Of a stretch of 49,606 nucleotides of DNA, positions 43,480 through 49,606 are shown piece after piece. The notes beneath the pieces were generated by a model. It made no database searches, was not told the DNA's origin, and was given only the letters and a program-made list of their open reading frames with translations. Where the stretch lies: contig PMWW01000183.1 of NCBI GenBank assembly GCA_003165795.1, positions 33,769 to 83,374 of the forward strand, written 5' to 3'. Numbering within the stretch: the stretch's first letter is position 1; each line of letters starts with the position of its first letter. The stretch is from Acidobacteriaceae bacterium (GTDB taxonomy: Bacteria; Acidobacteriota; Terriglobia; Terriglobales; Acidobacteriaceae). The position numbers and the translations under genes are program-made.

Positions 43480-45744
43480 CTATTTTTCGCCGCGCTGGAA
43501 ACGATAGCGCACCTGCCCGATAATCTCTCGCGGGTTGTTGAAATGCGTTCCCGCGAAGGAACTGTTCACCGAAAATGGATAACGCGAGTTGGTGAGATTA
43601 AGCACGGTAAAGGTCAGCATCGTCCGTTCTCCCAGGGACTTGCCAAGCGAAACATCGGCCGTGGTGTGTTGGGGCAGATGATCCGGGCCATCAGCTTTCA
43701 GGACGCCGGACCCGTACACGACATTGTTGGAAAACCAGTAGTGTCGCGGAAGCTGAACATCGAAGCCCGTCGAAAGCGTGTTTCTCTGATCATGATCGAG
43801 ATAGCACCAGGTGGTTAAACACCAGGATGGTACCGGCTCAATCAGTCCGCCATCGGGCGCACCCTTAAACTGCGCCATCATGTTGGAAAAAGCCAGATGC
43901 ATTCCGAGGCGATGAGCGATTTGGGGCGAGCGCACCACCGCTTCCGTACCGTTGATGTGGGCATACGGGGTGGTCAGCGGCAGCAGGATGTTGGAATTGC
44001 CCAGCAAGTCATGATCGAGAAAGTTGCGAGCGCCGGTGTCAAAGTGATCGAAATCTAAGATCCAGGCGCGAATTGGAATGGTAAGCCCAAATTCTCTTTG
44101 AATATCGCGTTCGCCCTTCAGGGGCTCGAAACCGTACCCCTTCACCCCTTCATTCGCCAACTCAAATCCAAACACTCCACCGCCCACCGTGTACAGCGGA
44201 GGCGGCTGGTAATAGGTGCCATAGAAGCTGCGCACCACCCAGTTCAGCTTAGGGATCTGGACCGTGACGCCCACGCGTGGATTAGCGGCATTCTCGTCGG
44301 TAACACCGGAGAAATGCGTTAGTCGTATTCCGGCATTGAAGGTCAGCCATCTCCACGGTTTGTATTGATCGTTGAGGTACGCCGCTCCGACTCCGCCCGT
44401 TGGCCCCGCCGAGACCTGAGAAGAGGTGCTTCCCTCTGCCAAGCCGAACAACTGGTTATTGTGCTGGTAAAACCCGTACAATCCCGCCACCAGGTTGTTC
44501 GGTCCGTGCACATATTTATATTCTGTCTGGGCCCCGACATAGTTGGATGTGTTAAGAGCGGTGGCCTTAAACGGATCGCTTTCGCCGGGAATATATTGTG
44601 AATTGTTGTAGTGGAAAAACGGGGAAACGGTTAACAAGGCGTTCGAATTGATGATGTGCGTCCACGACATGGTAATGAAGGAATCCCGTTCCTGGTCGAT
44701 GTCGCGGAGGTAGGCATAGTTCGTGTCGGTCGGATTCAAGTCGTTGGGATCGGTGGGAATCTGATCACGATCATTTCTCACCGTGGCCGTCCAGTCCAAT
44801 TGGTCTCCAGAGGCGAGTTTGTACGACATAGTGGTAAAAATGCCTTCTCCGCTGGCCATGTCGTGGCTGATCTGGGCCGTGGGCGGCTCCAAGCCAAGAT
44901 CGGTGCGATTGCCGATCAGGCTGGCATAAAGCGCGAATTTCTCGCTGTGGCCGCCGAAGCTCACCTGATCGTTGGTTTGGTTATCGCTACCATAACTTAC
45001 GAGGGAGTCAGCCTCTTTGTTGAATTGAAACCCGTTGCGGGTGATGATGTTCACTTGCGCGAAGGTGCGATCGCCGTCCTGCGCGCCATACCCGCCGCGG
45101 TTGATTTGCACCTGCTGGATGTCCGTGGGATCGAGGGCACGGCCGACGTTGCTTGACATATTGGTATTCGGAACTGGTACGTTGTTGATCATCCAGTTGA
45201 TCTGGTGTCCACCCCGCACGTGCAGGTGATCGTGCAAGACGAATGCCCCGGGAGTGGTTTCGGTGATGAACTGAAGGCTGCTCATCCGGTCGGCGCCGGG
45301 AAGCGCCTGCATAATATCGTGGCTGGTAACCATTATTGGAGCGCTGGCCGCCGACGGTGCCGTGGCTTCCAGCGGTGTGGTGGTCGCTGTGACTTCCACA
45401 CTACTGGCCGTCGAGACCACCGACAACGTTAGTTCAACGTAGGGAGCGCTGCCGGCGATCATCTGGATCTGCTGACTCAAAACCGCAAAACCCGGGCTTT
45501 GCACCTCCAGCGTGTATTGCCCGAAGGAGATGGCGCTGATAATGAATGCGCCGTCTGAATTGGTCTGGGTAGTTTGTTCCCTCGACCAAGCCGTCGCCTT
45601 CAGGCTTACTGTCGCCTTGGGCACGACCGCACCACTGGGATCTTTGATCGTGCCTCGTAACGTACCAAGACCTTGCGCGTAAGCCGTGCCTGCGCCGACT
45701 ATAAACATAATCGCGGTAAGAAAGACTTTCTTGAGGAACATCAT
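43480..45744 (-). CDS. TonB-dependent receptor, probable cobalamin uptake
   Basis: 754 residues. Signal peptide (about 1-23, ending GTAYA-QG), then a CarboxypepD_reg-like domain (GTLRGTIKDPSGAVVPKATVSL to about 105), a plug (IMVTSHDIMQALPG, LHVRGGHQINWMINNVPVPN) and a beta-barrel of about 520 residues ending in RYRFQRGEK with an aromatic-rich last strand. This is the carboxypeptidase-domain (Oar-like) TonB receptor form common in Acidobacteria, shorter than Oar itself. Cobalamin as substrate is inferred from the cobalamin riboswitch in its leader, not from the protein. The start has AAGGAG upstream. BtuF/C/D partners are not present. Confidence 0.88.
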   Translation of the reverse strand: MMFLKKVFLTAIMFIVGAGTAYAQGLGTLRGTIKDPSGAVVPKATVSLKATAWSREQTTQTNSDGAFIISAISFGQYTLEVQSPGFAVLSQQIQMIAGSAPYVELTLSVVSTASSVEVTATTTPLEATAPSAASAPIMVTSHDIMQALPGADRMSSLQFITETTPGAFVLHDHLHVRGGHQINWMINNVPVPNTNMSSNVGRALDPTDIQQVQINRGGYGAQDGDRTFAQVNIITRNGFQFNKEADSLVSYGSDNQTNDQVSFGGHSEKFALYASLIGNRTDLGLEPPTAQISHDMASGEGIFTTMSYKLASGDQLDWTATVRNDRDQIPTDPNDLNPTDTNYAYLRDIDQERDSFITMSWTHIINSNALLTVSPFFHYNNSQYIPGESDPFKATALNTSNYVGAQTEYKYVHGPNNLVAGLYGFYQHNNQLFGLAEGSTSSQVSAGPTGGVGAAYLNDQYKPWRWLTFNAGIRLTHFSGVTDENAANPRVGVTVQIPKLNWVVRSFYGTYYQPPPLYTVGGGVFGFELANEGVKGYGFEPLKGERDIQREFGLTIPIRAWILDFDHFDTGARNFLDHDLLGNSNILLPLTTPYAHINGTEAVVRSPQIAHRLGMHLAFSNMMAQFKGAPDGGLIEPVPSWCLTTWCYLDHDQRNTLSTGFDVQLPRHYWFSNNVVYGSGVLKADGPDHLPQHTTADVSLGKSLGERTMLTFTVLNLTNSRYPFSVNSSFAGTHFNNPREIIGQVRYRFQRGEK

Positions 45745-45974
45745 TGCTCACTCCTTGCATGGCGCTTTTGTGGGGGCGATTCCCGCGCCATGAGGAGTGG
45801 CCTTCAGCCACGCCAACGCAGGATTCACGCGTAGGTGCTCGGTTCTCCCGCGGTTGAAACAAGAGGCGTTAGACGCCGCAATGCGGATCAACCGTTCAGG
45901 ATGTAAGGGATTAAAATGCGGAAGATACTAAGGCGAACCACACATAACGCGATCTCCTTTGGAGCGAAGTTTCC

Positions 45975-46115
45975 GGGCCGGTCGCGCGGGCCGTTGTTCT
46001 GACTTCTGGCTTCGGACCTACACCTCGCCTTCCCCAAACTTCCGGGTGGGTACCTGAGGTTTCGTAGCCAGTTACAGCAGCGCCACTGTCGCCGATTTAC
46101 ACGGCGTTCCCTGCG
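45975..46115 (-). ncRNA. Cobalamin riboswitch B (TonB receptor)
   Basis: Nearly identical to riboswitch A at a distance of 2950 bases. The B12-box region GAAGCCAGAAGTCAGAACAA and core GCGACAGTGGCGCTGCTGTA are unchanged; differences are a few substitutions in peripheral stems. It lies 230-370 bases upstream of the TonB receptor start. An SD (AAGGAG) and ATG at 45945 follow the aptamer, but that frame closes after five codons. Translational control as for copy A is likely. Confidence 0.92.
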
Positions 46116-46152
46116 CCTGCGCGAGATACAACAAATCAAAGAACTGTCGTGG

Positions 46153-46182
46153 ACTATAACGGGAAAGTTTCCCGCCTGTCTG
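46153..46182 (-). promoter_or_regulatory. Promoter of TonB receptor with internal inverted repeat
   Basis: Minus-strand CAGACA (46182-46177), 18-base spacer, TATAGT (46158-46153). The spacer carries a perfect dyad CGGGAAACTTTCCCG (46174-46160) with 7-bp arms. It matches the cob operon promoter in layout. A protein binding here would block RNA polymerase. Confidence 0.55.
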
Positions 46183-46351
46183 TGATGGTTAGACGCCATG
46201 CGTGTGATATTCATTTCAATCCTTATGTAGTTTTGATTAGCAAACTTTTCCTGGCGTCGGCGTTCTGAAACATCACGGAAACTTTCCACTTGCGCCGGCG
46301 CAAGTGGCCGGCAATCTGGAAGGCACGCCGCAATCTCCGTGCGTCGTTCCG

Positions 46352-46472
46352 GTTTGTATCGGAGCGCGGCTTCAGCCAAGCCGAAGGAAGGCGGCAAAGG
46401 TCAGGGCTTTAGCCACAAACCGGGTCCCTCAGCCGCTGAAGCCCGAATCATTGATGGTCCGGATCGCGGCAC
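46352..46472. repeat. Degenerate palindromic intergenic repeat
   Basis: Starts GTTTGTATCGGAGCGCGGCT, includes AGGGCTTTAGCC and GCTGAAGCCCGAATCATT, and ends GGATCGCGGCAC. It parallels the 151-bp element at 6389-6539 (ATTTGTATCAAGG, AGGGCTTTAGCCC, GCTGAAGCCCAAGTCATT, GGTTGCGGCAC), so it is a diverged copy. Confidence 0.55.
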
Positions 46473-46796
46473 ATTTATGAGATAGCTGATGGCTTGTAGA
46501 AAACCTGTCTGTGATGGTTAAACATTGCGAGCGTGATCGACGTAACTCGATTGTGTGTCTTGTCCACGAGCAACCATGGACCGTCAAGTTCCCCCGACAT
46601 CAACCGGCATGCATACTTCTGTATCGCGCTTAATCGATGAGTGGCAACAGCTTGCGAGTGGAAAGTAGCGAGTGGGCGGGATGCGTCTTAACAGCATGGT
46701 TCATACTCCGCCAGCAGGGCGGACTGCGTTTTTCGTTTCGCAGAAGTCTTATTGGCAGGCATGGTGGGAGTTTGTCCTATTTTCCTCTGATAGAGT

Positions 46797-46956
46797 CAGG
46801 CGGGCGCTGTGAAGCTTAATAGGGAAAACGGTGTAAATCCGTTGCGGTCCCGCCGCTGTAACCGTTGACGAAAGCCGCGGTCTAGCCACTGTCCGGATTA
46901 AGGATGGGAAGGCGCGGCAAGTAGAACGACACGGAAGCCAGAAAACCTGCCCGCCC
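46797..46956 (+). ncRNA. Cobalamin riboswitch C (cysG)
   Basis: GGCGGGC (46799-46805) pairs with GCCCGCC (46949-46955) as P1. Between them lie GGGAAAACGGTGTAAATCCG, GGTCCCGCCGCTGTAACCG, GGATGGGAAGGCG and the B12 box CGGAAGCCAGAAAACCTGCC, the classical cobalamin element order. Its sequence differs clearly from A and B. It lies 136 bases before cysG and is followed by an intrinsic terminator. Confidence 0.95.
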
Positions 46957-47040
46957 ACGATGTAGCGATTGCCGTGACCTCGCGCTGCATGAGGTCGCTG
47001 CAAGTTGTTCCTGCATCCGACTGAGGATGAAATACGGCAT

Positions 47041-47080
47041 CCCCGGCTCTCGTAAATAGGAGGGCGCGGGGCTTTGTTTT
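47041..47080 (+). terminator. Riboswitch-C-controlled intrinsic terminator
   Basis: CCCCGGCTCTC (47041-47051) pairs with GGAGGGC-G-CGGGG (47060-47071) with one bulged G and one G-T pair, an 8-base loop, then CTTTGTTTT. The cysG SD (AGGAGG) follows immediately. The layout is that of a riboswitch attenuator, terminating when cobalamin is bound. Confidence 0.8.
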
Positions 47081-47091
47081 AGGAGGACATC

Positions 47092-48501
47092 ATGTTCTTG
47101 CCGTTGCATCTGAAAGTCGAGGACCGGTTGTGCGTGGTGGTGGGTGGCGGAAAAGTCGCCGCCCGAAAGTGCCGGGCGTTACTCGATCACGGGGCGCGCG
47201 TTCGCGTGGTGGCAACAGCATTCAATGCAGATGACACCTGGAGCGCAGAGCCGGTGGAAGTGGCCCTGAGCAGCTATGAGGCCACGCTGCTGGAAGGCGC
47301 CTTCCTGGTGATCGCCGCCACCGACGACGGACAAACCAATGCCCGGGTGGAACGCGATGCGCGAGCGGCCGGCCGGCTGGTGATGCGCGTCGATTCTCCC
47401 GATGACAGCGACTTCATCTTCCCTGCCTGGTTGCGTCGCGGCGCCTTCACGGTCTCCTTCGGTACCGATGGTACTGCCCCTACTTTGGCGACCGTGCTCC
47501 GCGACGATGCCAAAGCGGGCTTCGGAGAAAAATATGCCGATCTGTGCCGTCTGGCATCCACGGCAAGGCATGAGCCGGGCTGGCGTGATCTCGACACGAA
47601 TGGCCGGCGGGATGCAATTCGCCGCTTGGCTCGATCGACGGTGGCAAACTATCCCTGGGCTACGCAACCGGCTGACGTCGAAAGCGATTTTGCGGCGATG
47701 GAAACGCAGCCGTACTTTGCTCCCGGCCATGTCTATCTGGTAGGCGCCGGCCCGGGCGATCCTGGACTGATCACGGTCAAGGGCGTCGAGTGTTTGCGCG
47801 CTGCCACCGTGGTCATTCACGACGCACTGGCCAATCCCGTCTTGCTCGATATGTATTGTGCCGGCGCCGAGCGTCTCGATGTCAGCAAACGCAAAGGTAT
47901 GTGCCAACACATGCAACCGGAAATCAACGCCATGATGATTGAATGCGCGCGCCGGGGAGAAGTGGTGGTGCGCTTGAAGGGCGGTGATCCTATGATTTTC
48001 GGCCGCGTCGGAGAGGAGGCGAGGGCGCTGGCCGGGGCGGGCATTCCCTTTGCAATCGTGCCCGGCATTAGCAGTCTTGCCTCCGTACCTGCTTATGCCG
48101 GAATTCCCGTTACCGATCGCGAATTCGGCGCCCACTCTTTGGGGATTTATAGCCTTCACCTGCGCAACGGCAAAGGATTGTCGGACGAGCAATGGCGAAA
48201 GATGGCCAACGGTCCGGACACGCTGGTATTGTTCATGGGCATGACCGTAATTGGGGAGGCGGTAAGAAACCTCACGGCAAATGGACTGCCGGGTTCCACG
48301 CCGATTGCCCTGATCACTCAGGGCACTACCGATCATCAACGCCAGGTCTTCGCCACGCTCGACACCATCGTGGCTGAAATCGACGGCATGGAGTTGGAAG
48401 GGCCAGGTTTGATTGTCATCGGCAACGTCGTGAAGGCGGCTCCAGCCATGACTTGGCGGCACGTCGCTCAGGAGGCCAAGGAACTCGCCACGGTCCGCTA
48501 A
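47092..48501 (+). CDS. cysG: Siroheme synthase-type bifunctional enzyme
   Basis: 469 residues in two parts. Residues 1-205 are precorrin-2 dehydrogenase/ferrochelatase-like (CysG_N): LHLKVEDRLCVVVGGGKVAARKCRALL with the NAD loop, VIAATDDGQTNARVERDARA, RRGAFTVSFGTDGTAPTLAT. Residues about 215-469 are uroporphyrinogen-III methyltransferase (CobA, EC 2.1.1.107): YLVGAGPGDPGLITVKGVECL, VVVRLKGGDPMIFGRVGEEA, VPGISSLASVPAYAGIPVT. Together they make precorrin-2 and sirohydrochlorin, the substrate of CbiX. The cobalamin riboswitch upstream indicates it serves B12 rather than only siroheme. AGGAGG precedes the ATG by 7 bases. Confidence 0.96.
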   Translation: MFLPLHLKVEDRLCVVVGGGKVAARKCRALLDHGARVRVVATAFNADDTWSAEPVEVALSSYEATLLEGAFLVIAATDDGQTNARVERDARAAGRLVMRVDSPDDSDFIFPAWLRRGAFTVSFGTDGTAPTLATVLRDDAKAGFGEKYADLCRLASTARHEPGWRDLDTNGRRDAIRRLARSTVANYPWATQPADVESDFAAMETQPYFAPGHVYLVGAGPGDPGLITVKGVECLRAATVVIHDALANPVLLDMYCAGAERLDVSKRKGMCQHMQPEINAMMIECARRGEVVVRLKGGDPMIFGRVGEEARALAGAGIPFAIVPGISSLASVPAYAGIPVTDREFGAHSLGIYSLHLRNGKGLSDEQWRKMANGPDTLVLFMGMTVIGEAVRNLTANGLPGSTPIALITQGTTDHQRQVFATLDTIVAEIDGMELEGPGLIVIGNVVKAAPAMTWRHVAQEAKELATVR

Positions 48502-49040
48502 CACGCGCAAACCTTGGGGCATATCGCTGCCGGGTTAGGATCGCTGAGGAAAGCGTCCTGAGTTTGCCGGGCGGCTATTTTGCGGGCCCTGCCAGCTGCG
48601 AAAGCAAAGGAGGCGGCCAGCCGCAAGTCAGTCGAAATGAATGCGCTGAAGGCCGGCATCATGGACGAAGCGGAGAAGCCTGAGCATGGGCTCGTAGTAT
48701 TTGTAGGTACAGCCCAGCCCACGAAAATACTGGCTAATTGCCCAGGTTCACATACCGACCCGCAAGGCTCGTCACCCTCGCGCATCCCGCGAAACCATGT
48801 CCTTGACTTCGAGACGAGGCAACATAATTTCACGATGGCTGGCTGGTTTTCTCCTTGACAGCTTAGGATCTGCCCATTGCCCGCTTACCGAGCCGAAGAT
48901 TCTGCGCGCAAACTGCTGGTTGATCACCGCTACGGGCGGAGCATTCTTATCGTCATGCCAGGTAAACGTTCTTCCCGACAGCGCGTTGCGCTGGAATCCA
49001 CGTAGCCAGTAGCCCCAGCAACGAGATCAAACCGACTTTA

Positions 49041-49180
49041 CAGGCTGCTGAAAAAGTCGGCAAAGCAGATTCCTCGCGGGCTGAAGCCCGCTCGGAATGG
49101 CGACAAGAAAGGGCCTAGGAAGGCGCACCTAAAGGTACGCCCCTTCAAGACATGTCGAACAAGACTTTTTCAGCAGCCTG
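49041..49180. repeat. 140-bp element with perfect 18-bp terminal inverted repeats
   Basis: CAGGCTGCTGAAAAAGTC (49041-49058) and GACTTTTTCAGCAGCCTG (49163-49180) are exact inverted copies. Between them are GCGGGCTGAAGCCCGC and GGCGCACCTAAAGGTACGCC. A further degenerate end (TTTCTCAGCAACCTGCTAAAG) follows at about 49213. It encodes nothing and looks like a MITE or REP-type mobile unit. Confidence 0.8.
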
Positions 49181-49326
49181 TTTAGCCGGTGAAGGATCCG
49201 CTTTCCCGGGTTTCTCAGCAACCTGCTAAAGATTCAGAAGTACAGTAAGTCAACCCGCCGGGAACCGAGCGATTCAGACATCTACACCGGGTTCGATGGT
49301 CTGTATCGACGGCCCAGTGCGGCAGT

Positions 49327-49380
49327 AGGACACTACCTGGATTTCCGGGAGCGTCCTAATCTCAGGACACTACCTGGATT
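49327..49380. repeat. 17-bp direct repeat pair
   Basis: AGGACACTACCTGGATT at 49327-49343 and 49364-49380, 37 bases apart start to start. Repeats with GGACACTACC occur at ends of some insertion sequences, so this may be a remnant; no transposase is present. Confidence 0.6.
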
Positions 49381-49427
49381 CCCAGTGCGCGAACTCCTGA
49401 CCCCCGCTGTGTTAAGATAATTTTCGC

Positions 49428-49568
49428 ATGAGGGCACAGACTTTTGTTAGCGGCTTATTGGTGGTTTTGGCAGGGACAGATGCCATTGTAAGCACGCCAA
49501 GCACAACGTGCGTTCTATGCAAAACCGGCAATACCCTTATTCGACTTGGGTTTGCGGTATCACGTTGA
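49428..49568 (+). CDS. Possible small exported peptide
   Basis: A 46-codon frame beginning MRAQTFVSGLLVVLAGTDA, with a hydrophobic N terminus and a CxxC (TTCVLCKTG). A possible -10 (TAAGAT) lies just upstream, with no SD; it would have to be read from a nearly leaderless transcript. It ends 10 bases before the tRNA. Support is weak and it may be chance. Confidence 0.25.
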   Translation: MRAQTFVSGLLVVLAGTDAIVSTPSTTCVLCKTGNTLIRLGFAVSR

Positions 49569-49578
49569 TTTCAGACGT

Positions 49579-49606
49579 GGGGTCGTAGTTCAGTTGGTTA
49601 GAACGC
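49579..49606 (+). tRNA. tRNA gene, 5' part, probably tRNA-Asp
   Basis: GGGGTCGTAGTTCAGTTGG and TTAGAACGC form the acceptor 5' strand, T8-A9 type junction and D arm (GTTC...GAAC) of a tRNA. The gene is cut by the window end before the anticodon. The D-arm TTCAGTTGGTTAGAA pattern is common in tRNA-Asp, so that identity is suggested but not proven. Confidence 0.8.

Larger units (their letters stand above)
45745..47091. other. Two-riboswitch intergenic region
   Basis: 1.35 kb without a protein gene between the divergent TonB receptor and cysG. It contains riboswitch B and its promoter (about 45975-46182), a palindromic repeat copy (46352-46472), a repeated CCTGTCTGTGATGGTTA motif at 46503, and riboswitch C (46797-46956) with a terminator (47041-47080). 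From 46540 to 46790 I see nothing definite. Confidence 0.7.
48502..49427. other. Non-coding region downstream of cysG
   Basis: More than 900 bases without a supportable gene. Frames at 48580-48858 and on the opposite strand near 48498-48833 carry VGTAQPT/VGWAVPT, the translation of a common intergenic repeat, and no domain. The segment holds the inverted-repeat element 49041-49180 and a direct repeat pair at 49327-49380. Confidence 0.6.

Noticed and set aside
48453-48858. Short frames after cysG
   Set aside because: No domain, no SD, and part encodes the VGTAQPT/VGWAVPT repeat translation.

Overview
The window reads as a chromosomal segment of an Acidobacteriota bacterium, probably a Terriglobia/Koribacter-like lineage. 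This is inferred from GloVer tandem-repeat secreted proteins, a FecR-type secreted protein, Fe-S Crp/Fnr regulators, GGCTGAAGCC-type intergenic palindromes and generally high GC; no rRNA is present to confirm it. Coding density is high and most genes have a clear Shine-Dalgarno (SD) sequence.

Layout. 1-16.4 kb is a mixed region: a small membrane protein, a secreted GloVer repeat protein, myo-inositol-1-phosphate synthase, an SDR, an APC permease, glycogen synthase, RsmA/KsgA, a MEMO1-family protein, a FecR-domain protein, a lipid- or envelope-type unknown, RuvC, and an M1 metallopeptidase/membrane protein pair preceded by three copies of a 16-bp palindrome. 16.4-16.9 kb is a ParDE-type toxin-antitoxin pair. 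17.1-23.9 kb is a carboxylate-use module: an OFA-type MFS transporter and two acetyl-CoA-synthetase paralogues, divergent from a Crp/Fnr regulator that combines FNR-like cysteines with a CRP-like DNA-reading helix. 24.1-27.2 kb holds hypC-hypD-hypE and a hydrogenase maturation protease, without hydrogenase structural genes; DNA polymerase IV follows.

28.9-48.5 kb is a cobalamin region. A 14-gene, nearly fully overlapping minus-strand operon runs cobD/cbiP fusion, cbiA, cbiC, cbiM, cbiN-like, cbiQ, cbiO, cbiD, cbiE, cbiL, cbiF, cbiG, cbiH, cobK/HAD fusion, cbiX (anaerobic, early-cobalt pathway plus a cobalt ECF transporter). It is led by a cobalamin riboswitch. A nearly identical riboswitch and promoter precede a TonB-dependent receptor (probable cobalamin transporter), and a third, different cobalamin riboswitch with a clear intrinsic terminator precedes a CysG-type gene that makes the precorrin-2/sirohydrochlorin precursor. 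Together these form a B12-feedback regulon covering uptake, precursor supply, cobalt uptake and corrin-ring synthesis. cbiT, cbiB, the nucleotide-loop genes and an adenosyltransferase are not in the window.

The most interesting points are: (i) a precorrin-6A reductase (CobK/CbiJ) fused to a ThrH-like HAD phosphatase/phosphotransferase, next to a CobD domain that needs threonine phosphate; (ii) cbiH, which has no ATG/GTG/TTG start and appears to use ATT behind a strong SD; (iii) the duplicated riboswitch-promoter cassette with an inverted repeat between -35 and -10; (iv) the hybrid FNR/CRP regulator; (v) small terminal-inverted-repeat elements built around GGCTGAAGCC palindromes. The window ends inside a tRNA gene.
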